Part shown: positions 11,818 to 23,526 of the stretch, one piece after another
Layout of the letters: each line of letters begins with the position of its first letter
Position numbering within the stretch: position 1 is the first letter of the stretch
Assembly (NCBI GenBank): GCA_022376925.1
Contig: JAIOJX010000001.1
Coordinates: 4,187,501-4,251,500 of the forward strand
Length of the DNA: 64,000 nt
Origin: Tragulus kanchil
Lineage: Eukaryota > Chordata > Mammalia > Artiodactyla > Tragulidae
Reading direction: 5' to 3'
Notes under the pieces: generated by a model
What the model was told of the DNA's origin: nothing
The model's database searches: none
Seen by the model: only the letters and a program-made list of their open reading frames with translations
Translations under genes and position numbers: made by a program

Positions 11818-12745
11818 CTGTGGAAACAGAAGGCGGACGTCACTTCACCTGAGGGAATGTTTCTATTTTTCCTAGTGTTGCCATTACAGAGACCATTCAA
11901 AAAGCCACAGATTCATCTGTGTATCATAACAAGCCTTCTCTACATCCTCACGTGAGTCTCCCATGGCTGCCGGAACAGAGCACCGCAAGCTGAGTGGCTT
12001 AAATGGGACAGGAATAAGGCTGGAAATCCACAATCAGCGGCTCGGCAGGCCCATGCTCCTTCAGAGCCCTGCTGGAGAGGATCCTTCTTTGCCTCTTCCA
12101 CCTCCTGGTGGCCCCAGCTATTCCTGGATTACAGACACATGGACCTCTGCCCCGTCTGCACATGGCCTTTTCCTCGTGTCAGTGTCTCTTCTTACAAGGA
12201 CATCAGTCAGATGGGATGAGGACCCACCCTCATTCAGTACGAGGGCTCCCCTGGCCGCTCAGGTGGTAAAGAATCTGCCCGCAGTGCAGGAGACCCGCGT
12301 TCGATGACCTCGATTTAACTTGATTACATTTGCCAAGACCCTGTTTCATCGCTGGGCTGCGGCCACACGTGCCAGGAGTTAGGATGTCGACATGTATTTT
12401 TTACACGGAAACAATTCAACCCACAACAATCTTCTATCACTCATCAGCAAGTTTGAGAAACGATTAACAACTGGATCTTACACAAAGTGAATTGGGTTTT
12501 TAAATGTTCTACCATCTATCTGAATAAAAGCGTTGTACTACTGCAAAACTTCTGCACAAAATAATGTACAAATCAAAGTGAGATTTATTTAAGTAATATA
12601 AGTAAAGCAAAATGCAAATATAACCAAAAAAAGATGGATATGGCTCACTGTTTGGTAATCTGCTAACACAATCTGGTCCATCATTAGCTTACATTTTGCA
12701 GAGGTCAACATCCAAAACCCATCTGTTACGAAACTATAGAGAAAC

Positions 12746-13300
12746 TGAAACTTCAGTACACTGCTGGTGGAAATTAAAATTATGCAGTCTCGCAGGGGCA
12801 CTGTGCGACAGTCTGGAGGGGTGGGATAGGGGGTGTGCATATGACTAACCTGGGATCATACATATCTGTAAACAACAAAACTCTGTAAAAGTTAAAAGTA
12901 AAATAAAAATTTAAAAAAAATTATGCAATCTCTGTGGGAAGAGATTTGCTAGTTCCTCAAACAGTTAAACATAGAACTACCACATGACCCAGAAATTCCA
13001 GCTCCTACAGAACTAAAAACAGGCATTCACATGAAAACTCGTACACAACAAATCGTAGCAGCAATAGTCACAATAGCTAACAGGTGGGAGCGACCCAAGT
13101 GTCCATCAGTGAATGAGAAACGAACTGCGCCGCACCGTACAAAGGAATGGAGCGCTGATGTGTGCCACAACACGGAGAAACCGTGAAAACATCACTCCAA
13201 GTGAAAGCAGCCAGGCACCTAAGACCACACAGCGTATGGCTCTATTCATATGAAGTGTCCGGAAGAAGGCCATCTACATGGAAAGCGTAGCAGCTGACGG
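12746..13300 (+). repeat. Old L1 3' region with a young insertion
   Basis: L1-like sequence (ACTACCACATGACCCAGAAA, AAAACAGGCATTCACATGAA, CCCAAGTGTCCATCAGTGAA) is interrupted at about 12791-12916 by a short element ending in an A-rich tail. The 15-base flanks AAAATTATGCAGTCT (12776-12790) and AAAATTATGCAATCT (12917-12931) are the target-site duplication. Confidence 0.7.
12791..12916 (+). repeat. Short polyadenylated insertion, family not assigned
   Basis: About 125 bases with the core GGAGGGGTGGGATAGGGG, then ATATGACTAACCTGGGATCA and an A-rich end. A diverged relative lies at about 34635-34757. Target-site duplications and the A tail mark it as a target-primed insertion, perhaps the truncated 3' end of a LINE; I could not name the family. 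Confidence 0.6.
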
Positions 13301-14375
13301 GCTGGGGAGAGGGGAGAATGAAGAGCGACTGCCGCGGGAGCGGGGTCTCCATCCAGGGCTGAGGGAGCTCTCTGGAATGGCACCTGCTGACTGCCGCACA
13401 GTGCTGCAAGCAGGCGGGAAGGCACTGAACTGCAACCTTTGGGGTGGTTTTGGAGGAGGAACGGAGTGTTGGGCTTTGATGGGGCTCTTGGAGCAGGACG
13501 CACAGCTCTGGAGCACGGAAGCGGGGCTGGGCAGTGGCTCTGGGTGCAGGTCTGGGGCTCAGGGCCAGCATGTGTCATCAGGAAAGCCGTCAAGGTCAGA
13601 GCCAGAGGAACGCCGACGTTCGGGGAACGCAGAGCAAAAGAGACGGAAGAGACCAGACCAGGACTGGAGGATAAAGAACAAAAGGAAGAGGGTCTTTCAA
13701 AAACAAGAATGTACTCAACTGTGTCAAAAGTTCACGAGGGAAGAAAAAAAAAAACAAAGCTCACGAGGTCGACCAGAAGGCGTCCTAACCGTAAACAGTC
13801 CCAGCCGAGAGGGAGTCAGCTCCAAGGGCGAGGGGCGGGGCCTGGGGAGGACTGAGCCGCGCAGAGGGAGCCGGCAGTGGCTGCGGGAGGACTCAGGGTG
13901 CCGCAAGGAGGCACGGGGTGCCGTGGGGCATGGGCAGGTGTGGATGGCTCCCATTCACGGGGCTGGTGTGCTCTGTGCAGAAGCAAGCGCAGCTAACAGT
14001 CGGGTAGGAAAGGCATGGGGCCGGGCTGACCCGGGCCCTGGGGAGGAGGTGGGGAGCCCAGCTCTGAGCTTGGCCCTAAGCCTGGGGTCCTGCTCAGCAG
14101 CCCAGGCCCGGGCCTGGGGCAGGTGGGCAGCAGGGGCAGGGGACTGTGCCCGAGCCGAAGGGCGTAGCCTTTCTGGGGACTGGGACCCGTCACTGGGGCA
14201 GAGCATGGCCACAAACATGACTGGCGGAGAGACAAGAGCGTGGAATGATGGGAGGCGCTCTCAGTTCCACAGAAAACCCTCTGAGCACCCGCTGCGGACC
14301 GCGCGGCCCAGAGCCCAGTCCTGCCTGCAGGCACGGTGACGTTCTTGATAAACGATACCGTCTGCACCCACTGAA

Positions 14376-16608
14376 GACGCTGCTGGTTGAGCGGCTCGAG
14401 GCACAGGCTCTGGTGGCAGGAACCTGGCTTCACCATCCCAGCTTGCCCCTAAAGGAGCTATGGGGTCCTCTCCGCTCTCTGCCCCAGACTTCTCACCCGA
14501 AATACTCCAGAGGCTGACTATGCGGATTAAACACTAACTGAGTAAACCATCTTGATGAAAGGTAATCTGTGCAAGGCTTGGCGCGCCTCCTCCGCCACTC
14601 CGCACCTTTGTATTAATATGACCTCTCCCAGGACCCACCATGCAGAGCCCCGAGCTGGGCAGTGACTCGGACCTGCTCCCACCAACGGAGCCCAGAGACT
14701 GGGGCAGAGGCCCCGGGCCAGCAAGCACGTCAGCACAGAGGACGCACGCTCGGGGCTGGTGTTAACCAGAACTTAAAGCCGCTGGTTGCCTGGAAACTGA
14801 CTGCTAAAGCTTCAGACAAGACAAATGGCAATCAGAGAATGGGATCACGGGAGGAAAAAAAGCATGTCTGCCTATGTCATGGGCAAATAAGGGTATCTTT
14901 AATGGTAAATACTGGGACCCAAATTATGAGGAAAGTAGCTCTGAAGGAGAGAGCTATGAGGATAATAAATTGTTTGCAGGGAATGCCTTTATGTGGAAAA
15001 GAGGATTCTCCTACCCTTAAGTGGTGGGTCTGTCAGATGCTCCCGTCAGGCTGGTTTTTAGTCCGAAAAGATGGTTCTATGTTTAAGTCAACTAGAAATG
15101 ACAGGACCTCAGACAATATCACTGAGGAAGAGGAGCCCGGCGAGGAGCCCCCTCTTCTGTCTGGCAATGGCAGGGGCTACAGGTCGGACCACCTGACTGC
15201 GTCTTCCTCTGATGAGGTTTGAGCAACTAGAATTTCTCCCCACAAGAAGCTTAGGCCTAAAATAGCTCTTCCTGTATAACCAAGCAAGTTGCACATTTTA
15301 AAGCTATTGTTCTGCTCCCCTCCGAGAGCAGGTCTTGCCTAGGATGGTTCTGCTCATCTTATGTCAGTTCCGGCAGCAGCGTAGGGCATCAAATAGTTGC
15401 TTTGCAGCCAGGGGTTTCTTGCCCAGCTTTTACTTATGTCTCACCCAAACCATATCATCTCAGCAATAATGGCCCCCAGTAACACTGCAACTGACGCTGC
15501 TGGTTGAGCGGCTCGAGGCACAGGCTCTGGTGGCAGGAACCTGGCTTCACCATCCCAGCTTGCCCCTAAAGGAGCTATGGGGTCCTCTCCGCTCTCTGCC
15601 CCAGACTTCTCACCCGAAATACTCCAGAGGCTGACTATGCGGATTAAACACTAACTGAGTAAACCATCTTGATGAAAGGTAATCTGTGCAAGGCTTGGCG
15701 CGCTCCTCCGCCACTCCGCACCTTTGTATTAATATGACCTCTCCCAGGACCCACCATGCAGAGCCCCGAGCTGGGCAGTGACTCGGACCTGCTCCCACCA
15801 ACGGAGCCCAGAGACTGGGGCAGAGGCCCCGGGCCAGCAAGCACGTCAGCACAGAGGACGCACGCTCGGGGCTGGTGTTAACCAGAACTTAAAGCCGCTG
15901 GTTGCCTGGAAACTGACTGCTAAAGCTTCAGACAAGACAAATGGCAATCAGAGAATGGGATCACGGGAGGAAAAAAAGCATGTCTGCCTATGTCATGGGC
16001 AAATAAGGGTATCTTTAATGGTAAATACTGGGACCCAAATTATGAGGAAAGTAGCTCTGAAGGAGAGAGCTATGAGGATAATAAATTGTTTGCAGGGAAT
16101 GCCTTTATGTGGAAAAGAGGATTCTCCTACCCTTAAGTGGTGGGTCTGTCAGATGCTCCCGTCAGGCTGGTTTTTAGTCCGAAAAGATGGTTCTATGTTT
16201 AAGTCAACTAGAAATGACAGGACCTCAGACAATATCACTGAGGAAGAGGAGCCCGGCGAGGAGCCCCCTCTTCTGTCTGGCAATGGCAGGGGCTACAGGT
16301 CGGACCACCTGACTGCGTCTTCCTCTGATGAGGTTTGAGCAACTAGAATTTCTCCCCACAAGAAGCTTAGGCCTAAAATAGCTCTTCCTGTATAACCAAG
16401 CAAGTTGCACATTTTAAAGCTATTGTTCTGCTCCCCTCCGAGAGCAGGTCTTGCCTAGGATGGTTCTGCTCATCTTATGTCAGTTCCGGCAGCAGCGTAG
16501 GGCATCAAATAGTTGCTTTGCAGCCAGCGGCTGGCTTTCTTGCTCTTACTTATGTACTTTCTTGCTTTTACTTATGTCTCACCCAAACCATATCATCTCA
16601 GCAATAAT
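14376..16608. repeat. Direct duplication D
   Basis: Copy 1 is about 14376-15470 and copy 2 about 15493-16608 (offset 1117). The sequences agree closely. Copy 1 diverges near its right end (15410-15470, missing CGGCTGG-type bases present in copy 2), and copy 2 lacks one base in the GGCGCGCC run near 15700. The unit includes the left part of an ERV-like segment. Confidence 0.93.
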
Positions 16609-17107
16609 GTATTGCTCAAAAGATAGCTCAAGAGCATGATTTTTAGACTTTGTTCTCGCTGGATTGTTCAATATGTAAAAGGGTTCCTGTAATTATGCTC
16701 CTAGTATAATGCCCTTTAGATGGTTAAGATCCTTTTTTAGTTAAACACAGTTGAGGGCAGCTCAGCAGGTAGAAGAGCTACATGCATGCCTTAATGTGTT
16801 TCTGTTTTGCTTAAGTTCAAATCTTGTAATAAGTAGAATTGTTTTTTATAATAACCACTTTGTACGCTTGTATATGTGGTATTTTTAGTATAAAAAGGGG
16901 AAGTGAGGTTGTGCGGGATGCTCACTCACTGTAGTCGGCTGCGTCCGACGTGAGACCGAGACTCTCCAGCTCTGGGGTAAGATTTTATGCCTCACTTTTG
17001 ATTGAGTTCTGTTGCTATTTTTATTAATAAATCCTATTCTTGATTTGATGGTGCTCAAGCCTTCTGATAATTTATTGTCAGAGTCCGAGACTCACGACTG
17101 AGAGGGG
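16329..17107 (+). mobile_element. LTR-like element of endogenous-retrovirus type
   Basis: A promoter-like TATAAAAAGG box (about 16890-16899) is followed about 130 bases later by AATAAA (about 17026). Between them lies a GC-richer leader-like stretch, as in the U3-R-U5 arrangement of a retroviral LTR. The A/T-rich stretch before the TATA box fits U3. The boundaries are uncertain and no TG...CA ends were fixed. The open frames upstream (14662-15222 and its duplicate) may be degraded ERV-internal sequence, but I recognise no viral protein in them. Confidence 0.45.
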
Positions 17108-18480
17108 ACTCACACTGTGGCTGGTAAAGGTGTCTGGAGTGTTTAAGACAGTGCCTCTTGGGGAGGATAAGCCACAGCACAGTGCCCGCGACACTGGCAC
17201 CACGCCAGAACAGAGAGCAGGCCCTGGAGGGCTGGGGGCGGAAGAGGGTAGGGAGAGTGAGAGGCGCACCAAGCACGTCCCAGCAGGAACCCAGGGCGAG
17301 GCTCAGAAAGTGCAGGAGGATGCACACCTGCTGGCCAGCCCTGCCCCTAGGCGGGTGAAGCAGGGATCCAGAGAGAAGCCAGCTGTGCTGGGGCACTGGT
17401 CCCCACTGGCCACCACCTCCCCAGGAGGCAGCTCGCAGCAGCAGCGGGAGGGTCACCCTCCACCCTCCGGACGCCACAAGGCGCACAGCCCTCGGGAAGG
17501 AGATGGCTAAGGATGGCTCAGGTTTCATGATTTCAGGCCAGCTGCTCGGAGCCTGACGAAAACTCTCTGATCACCAGATGCCGATCCTAGGAGCTGGGAG
17601 GATTCCCAGATGAGAAAATCAGAGGTTCACAGAGGGCAGCCGACTCCCAAAGAGAGTGGCAGGACAGGATTCCCATGCCATCGGATGCCACAGGCCGCAA
17701 GGCTGCCCCCCACTGCAGACTGTTTGTGTACCCCCAGAATCCCCATGTCAAAAGTTCCAGAGCTTTATCCTCAACTACAACAGGTTAAAATGAAATCCCT
17801 TTCCTTCCTTTCACTTTCTCAAGAGGAAAGCTGACTTAAAGGTGACATCCACACGGAAGCCTGGACTTCTGAATGAACATCCAGTGCCAGTCACCCTTAG
17901 GCCGCCTGGAGAGATGCGTCTGCCCGCCAGCCACCAGGCCTTCGCTCCAGTCAGGGAGCAGCTATCGTGACAGCCCTGTTCGGGGGTGCGGGTGTGTTCC
18001 GCATCCTCCAGCCCCTGCGGTTTCGGGGCCGACGGTTGAGGGGCAAGACACACATTGAGTGAGGACTGGCAGGGTGCTGAGGGCTACAGACAGGAAAGAG
18101 CAGAGCAGCCCGGCATGGGAGGCTGCCACTAACCTGGGGAAGTGACACTCCAAGTGTGATCTGAAGGACGGAGCAGTGACTAGGTCCACGTGCGGAGGCT
18201 GGGAGCCGCCCCTGGGATAGGCGCCTCTCAGTTCCTTCAGCTCAGCAGAGCTGGGACGCGGGCCTGGAAGACGGGGCAAGGCTGGAAGGAAAGGGCCCTC
18301 GGCGTGGAGAGCTTCAGAGGCCCTGTGCAGGCACTGGATGGCACGGCCTCATGGCACGAGGGGCGCACGGAGCTGGACCTTTAGATAAGCCCTTGGCTGG
18401 GACATGGAGAGAGGGGACAGGAACTTGCACAGAGTACCAGCAAGCTGAATCCAGCAGCACAGTAAGGAAATGATTCATCA
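17108..18480. other. GC-rich intronic sequence without recognised gene
   Basis: Several overlapping short open frames on both strands (up to about 157 codons) reflect high GC. None has a recognisable domain or exon-like splice context matching MTMR1. No repeat family was clearly recognised. Confidence 0.5.
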
Positions 18481-18499
18481 TGACCAAGGGGGACCTATC

Positions 18500-18842
18500 C
18501 AGAAACGTGAGGGCTTGTGTGAGTAACAGCACTGGGTGCAGCAACAAAGCACGGCGGACACTGATCCCCTCACGGCTCTGGAGGCTAGACGTCCAAGATT
18601 CCACCAAGACGGGCAGGTTTAGTTCCTTCCAGCGACTCTGGCTTCCAGGGACTTCTTAGCATGTAACTGCATCGCTCCAACCTCTGCCTTCATCGTCACA
18701 TGGCTCAGGACCCACATCACTGGATCTCGGGCCTACCATAATCCAGTTTGACCCCATCTTAACTAACCATATCTGCAAAGACGCAATTTCCAAATAAGGA
18801 TCAGGAATTTGGGGCACCTGCTATTCATCCCATTACAACAGT
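18500..18842 (-). repeat. MaLR-type LTR fragment, antisense
   Basis: Segments CTCACGGCTCTGGAGGCTAG, ACGTCCAAGATTCCACCAAG, TTCATCGTCACATGGCTCAG and AATTTGGGGCACCTGCTATT, ending CATCCCATTACAACAG, are the reverse complement of a diverged MLT1-type LTR. Confidence 0.65.
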
Positions 18843-18874
18843 CAACATATGAAGCTCAGCCAATGTACCACAAG

Positions 18875-21386
18875 ACAAGCGTGAACAGGGAGAACATGTG
18901 ATGAGAACAAGTGACACAGAAAATGTTTCTGAAAATCTAATACCCTTGCATGATAAAACAATTCAACCAAAAACTAAAATTGAGGGAGATTTCCTTACCT
19001 TGAAAAGGGCATCTGTGGAAAACCACAGCTAATATACGCAGGAGTGAAAGACTGAAAGTTTTCCCCTTAAGATTAGGAACACATGGGGTTTTCCTGGTGG
19101 CCCAGTGGGTAACGAGACCGCCTTGCTGTGCAAGGGGTACCTGTTTGATCCCTGGCCTGGGAAGATCCCACGTGGCAAGGAGCGGCTGGACCCGTGTGTC
19201 CAATTAGGAGCCAGTGCACTGGAGCGCATGCGCCCAGAGCCAGTGCTCTGCAATGAGAGAGGCCACTGCAATGGGAGGCCCACACAGGCCGAAGAACAAA
19301 GATGGATGAAAATGAATGGATGGGGGCTTCCCCTGGTGGTCCAGTGGGTAAGGACACCGCCTTGCAGTGCAAGGGGCGCCAGTTCGATCCCTGGCCTGGG
19401 AAGATCCCACGTGCCGCGGAGCGGCTGGACCGATGTGTCCAATCACCGAGCCGGAGCTCTGGAGCGCATGCGCCCAGAGCTGGTGCTCTGCGACAACAGA
19501 GGCCACCGCGATGGGAGGCCCACAGGAGCCAAAGAACAAAGACGGATGAAAATAGAGAAATGAAAGACCAATAGAAGTGGCCCACCTGCTCCCCTCCCTC
19601 CCCAACCCGACCCCCCCCCAAAATAAATAAATAAATAAATCTTTAAAAAAAAAAAAAAGAAAGAAAATGAATGGATGGAAAATCAATGAAAAGAGGCCAA
19701 AAATTTAAAAAAAAAAATTGCAAAAAGATTAGGAACACAACAAGGATTCCTGCTTTCACCATGTCTATTCAACAGGGTCATAGAGAATAAGTACCCTTCT
19801 GGCTGCTGGATGGGATTTTGCCAGATTAATGAATCACCTAATAAAGCCCGTTAGATCTTTCAAAAAATAAAAATAAAAAACAAAATATAGTACTTGAGGT
19901 TCTTTCCAGGGAATTAGGCAAGAAGAAGAAATAAAACACATCCAGGTTGGAAAGTAAGAAGTAAAACTAACTCTACTTGTAGATGACATGATATATACAG
20001 ACAAGCTAAAGGGGCCTCAGACAGATAAATATCCCTGCCTGGTGCTTAGACACATACCCCACTGCGGTGGAGATCACTCTAGATGTGCAATCTGGGGTCC
20101 AGCTCCTGCCTCCTCTGCACCGGATAAAATACAAGCGTGAACAGGAGAACATGGGATGAGAACAAGTGACACAGAAAATGTTTCTGAAAATCTAATACCC
20201 TTGCATGATAAAACAATTCAACCAAAAACTAAAATTGAGGGAGATTTCCTTACCTTGAAAAGGGCATCTGTGGAAAACCACAGCTAATATCCGCAGGAGT
20301 GAAAGACTGAACGTTTTCCCCTTAAGATTAGGAACACATGGGGTTTTCCTGGTGGCCCAGTGGGTAACGAGACCGCCTTGCTGTGCAAGGGGTACCTGTT
20401 TGATCCCTGGCCTGGGAAGATCCCACGTGGCAAGGAGCGGCTGGACCCGTGTGTCCAATTAGGAGCCAGTGCACTGGAGCGCATGCGCCCAGAGCCAGTG
20501 CTCTGCAATGAGAGAGGCCACTGCAATGGGAGGCCCACACAGGCCGAAGAACAAAGATGGATGAAAATGAATGGATGGGGGCTTCCCCTGGTGGTCCAGT
20601 GGGTAAGGACACCGCCTTGCAGTGCAAGGGGCGCCAGTTCGATCCCTGGCCTGGGAAGATCCCACGTGCCGCGGAGCGGCTGGACCGATGTGTCCAATCA
20701 CCGAGCCGGAGCTCTGGAGCGCATGCGCCCAGAGCTGGTGCTCTGCGACAACAGAGGCCACCGCGATGGGAGGCCCACAGGAGCCAAAGAACAAAGACGG
20801 ATGAAAATAGAGAAATGAAAGACCAATAGAAGTGGCCCACCTGCTCCCCTCCCTCCCCAACCCGACCCCCGCCCCAAAATAAATAAATAAATAAATCTTT
20901 AAAAAAAAAAAAAAGAAAGAAAATGAATGGATGGAAAATCAATGAAAAGAGGCCAAAAATTTAAAAAAAAAAATTGCAAAAAGATTAGGAACACAACAAG
21001 GATTCCTGCTTTCACCATGTCTATTCAACAGGGTCATAGAGAATAAGTACCCTTCTGGCTGCTGGATGGGATTTTGCCAGATTAATGAATCACCTAATAA
21101 AGCCCGTTAGATCTTTCAAAAAATAAAAATAAAAAACAAAATATAGTACTTGAGGTTCTTTCCAGGGAATTAGGCAAGAAGAAGAAATAAAACACATCCA
21201 GGTTGGAAAGTAAGAAGTAAAACTAACTCTACTTGTAGATGACATGATATATACAGACAAGCTAAAGGGGCCTCAGACAGATAAATATCCCTGCCTGGTG
21301 CTTAGACACATACCCCACTGCGGTGGAGATCACTCTAGATGTGCAATCTGGGGTCCAGCTCCTGTCTCCTCTGCATGGGATAAAAT
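18875..21386. repeat. Direct tandem duplication E, unit 1256 bp
   Basis: Copy 1 is 18875-20130 and copy 2 is 20131-21386; the copies abut. They differ by a handful of bases, several within the first 160 bases of copy 2. Each copy holds a tandem pair of SINEs. The right end of copy 2 overlaps the left end of duplication F. Confidence 0.95.
19085..19650 (+). repeat. Two tandem tRNA-derived SINEs (duplicated at 20340-20905)
   Basis: One copy runs about 19085-19325, and a second starts at about 19326 with GGGGCTTCCCCTGGTGGTCC and continues to the AAATAAATAAATAAATAAAT tail near 19640. Both have A-box and B-box-like segments, CCCACGTG, and the GCGCATGCGC palindrome (19224-19233 and 19464-19473). 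The same pair lies in the second copy of duplication E. Confidence 0.85.
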
Positions 21387-23526
21387 ATAATGCAGCTCTG
21401 TTGGATGTTACAGATCGTCTCTGTGAATACAGCTTTTATCATGTTTTCTTTCTTTTTTTTTTTTTTAATTTCCTGGGGAAAGTACTATAGTGGTGACAGA
21501 AAGTACTGCGGGCGCGTGCAGAGAGGAGCCACCCGACGCCCCAAGAAGCAGGGAACCGACCTCCCCAGAAAGCCTCAGAAGGGTGTGAGGATAAGCGTGT
21601 GCTATTTTAAGCCACCACGTCAGTGGTCGCTGGTACAGCCCTTCAGGAGATTCACGTGCTGTGCCTCCTCCTTCGTGCCCTGGTCCTTTCCCAGCTTCCC
21701 ACCACTCACCACCTGGCCAGACCCCGGGGTGAGGCGGCGGCAGGCCTCGCAGCCGCGTCCACCGACACGGCGGGCACCGTTCATGCCCCTCCCCATGTCC
21801 ATCCTTACGCAGCCCTCTACACGGGACCCCGCCACCTCCCATGACCAAAGCGGCTGCCGGGGCACGTGAGTCGTTTGCTCAGGGCTCTCCCCAGTACCGA
21901 GTGGCAGAGCTGGGGGGAAACTCCAGGCGTAACTGAATGCAAAGCTGAGGGTTCTCACTATCCTGCCTCTTCGGCTGGTCTGGATACGCTGAGGCTTTGT
22001 TGCCTGGGAGACAACCAAGAGGGCACCCCAACTAGATGAAAGGATGGAAATCCCACCTGGACCTTAGGGGGTCAGGGCAGGACAGATCAGGGTGGCAGAC
22101 TCAGCACAGAGGCAAGGGAGACCGGGCAAAGGCGAGGGAGCAGCGGAGGAGGCTGCCTCCTGGGGGACAGACGCCAGCAGAGCCGAGAGCACGGCGCCGT
22201 CGAGCCCAGCTCAGCAGCGAAGATGACCTGACTGTCCAGTAGTGAGCCTGACCCGCGTGCCTTCTCAGGGACGGGCACCCCACCACCCTCACAGCCCCTC
22301 TAGGGTGGAGGTGTGCTGCCACTCCTAGTTCTGAGGAGGTGACTGGTCTAGAGAGATGCAGGAGCTGCTCGTGCTCACGCACAAACAACCACACTGCCTC
22401 CACGCTCCCGCGATCGCTGGGCGCCCCAAAGGCCCTGGGGTCCAGCTCCTGTCTCCTCTGCATGGGATAAAATATAATGCAGCTCTGTTGGATGTTACAG
22501 ATCGTCTCTGTGAATACAGCTTTTATCATGTTTTCTTTCTTTTTTTTTTTTTTAATTTCCTGGGGAAAGTACTATAGTGGTGACAGAAAGTACTGCGGGC
22601 GCGTGCAGAGAGGAGCCACCCGACGCCCCAAGAAGCAGGGAACCGACCTCCCCAGAAAGCCTCAGAAGGGTGTGAGGATAAGCGTGTGCTATTTTAAGCC
22701 ACCACGTCAGTGGTCGCTGGTACAGCCCTTCAGGAGATTCACGTGCTGTGCCTCCTCCTTCGTGCCCTGGTCCTTTCCCAGCTTCCCACCACTCACCACC
22801 TGGCCAGACCCCGGGGTGAGGCGGCGGCAGGCCTCGCAGCCGCGTCCACCGACACGGCGGGCACCGTTCATGCCCCTCCCCATGTCCATCCTTACGCAGC
22901 CCTCTACACGGGACCCCGCCACCTCCCATGACCAAAGCGGCTGCCGGGGCACGTGAGTCGTTTGCTCAGGGCTCTCCCCAGTACCGAGTGGCAGAGCTGG
23001 GGGGAAACTCCAGGCGTAACTGAATGCAAAGCTGAGGGTTCTCACTATCCTGCCTCTTCGGCTGGTCTGGATACGCTGAGGCTTTGTTGCCTGGGAGACA
23101 ACCAAGAGGGCACCCCAACTAGATGAAAGGATGGAAATCCCACCTGGACCTTAGGGGGTCAGGGCAGGACAGATCAGGGTGGCAGACTCAGCACAGAGGC
23201 AAGGGAGACCGGGCAAAGGCGAGGGAGCAGCGGAGGAGGCTGCCTCCTGGGGGACAGACGCCAGCAGAGCCGAGAGCACGGCGCCGTCGAGCCCAGCTCA
23301 GCAGCGAAGATGACCTGACTGTCCAGTAGTGAGCCTGACCCGCGTGCCTTCTCAGGGACGGGCACCCCACCACCCTCACAGCCCCTCTAGGGTGGAGGTG
23401 TGCTGCCACTCCTAGTTCTGAGGAGGTGACTGGTCTAGAGAGATGCAGGAGCTGCTCGTGCTCACGCACAAACAACCACACTGCCTCCACGCTCCCGCGA
23501 TGTGCGCTGGACGCCCCAAAGGCCCG
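21351..23526. repeat. Direct tandem duplication F, unit 1087 bp
   Basis: Copy 1 is 21351-22437 and copy 2 is 22438-23526; the copies abut. Differences are concentrated at the right end of copy 1 (CGATCGCTGGGCGCC against CGATGTGCGCTGGACGCC). The unit is GC-rich intronic sequence with a T-rich tract and no exon. Confidence 0.95.

Larger units (their letters stand above)
10406..12746. repeat. Direct duplication C containing MTMR1 exon 10
   Basis: Copy 1 is about 10406-11565 and copy 2 about 11597-12746, with a 31-base spacer that fits neither copy. Most of the unit is identical. The first 150 bases of copy 2, next to the junction, carry several small deletions, including those that break exon 10. 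Confidence 0.95.

Noticed and set aside
13278..14339. 353-codon plus-strand open frame, the longest in the window
   Set aside because: It lies in GC-rich intron 9 of MTMR1, begins in L1-derived sequence, is rich in Gly, Arg, Ser and Ala without a recognisable domain, and has equally long open frames on the other strand. High GC explains it.
14662..16338. Two identical 186-codon open frames
   Set aside because: They are copies within duplication D. No recognisable protein domain; possibly degraded ERV-related sequence beside the LTR-like element, but not supported as a gene.
19073..20942. Open frames of 130-204 codons on the minus strand
   Set aside because: They are translations of tandem SINE copies (recurrent strings such as HCKAVSLPTGPPG appear wherever this SINE occurs).
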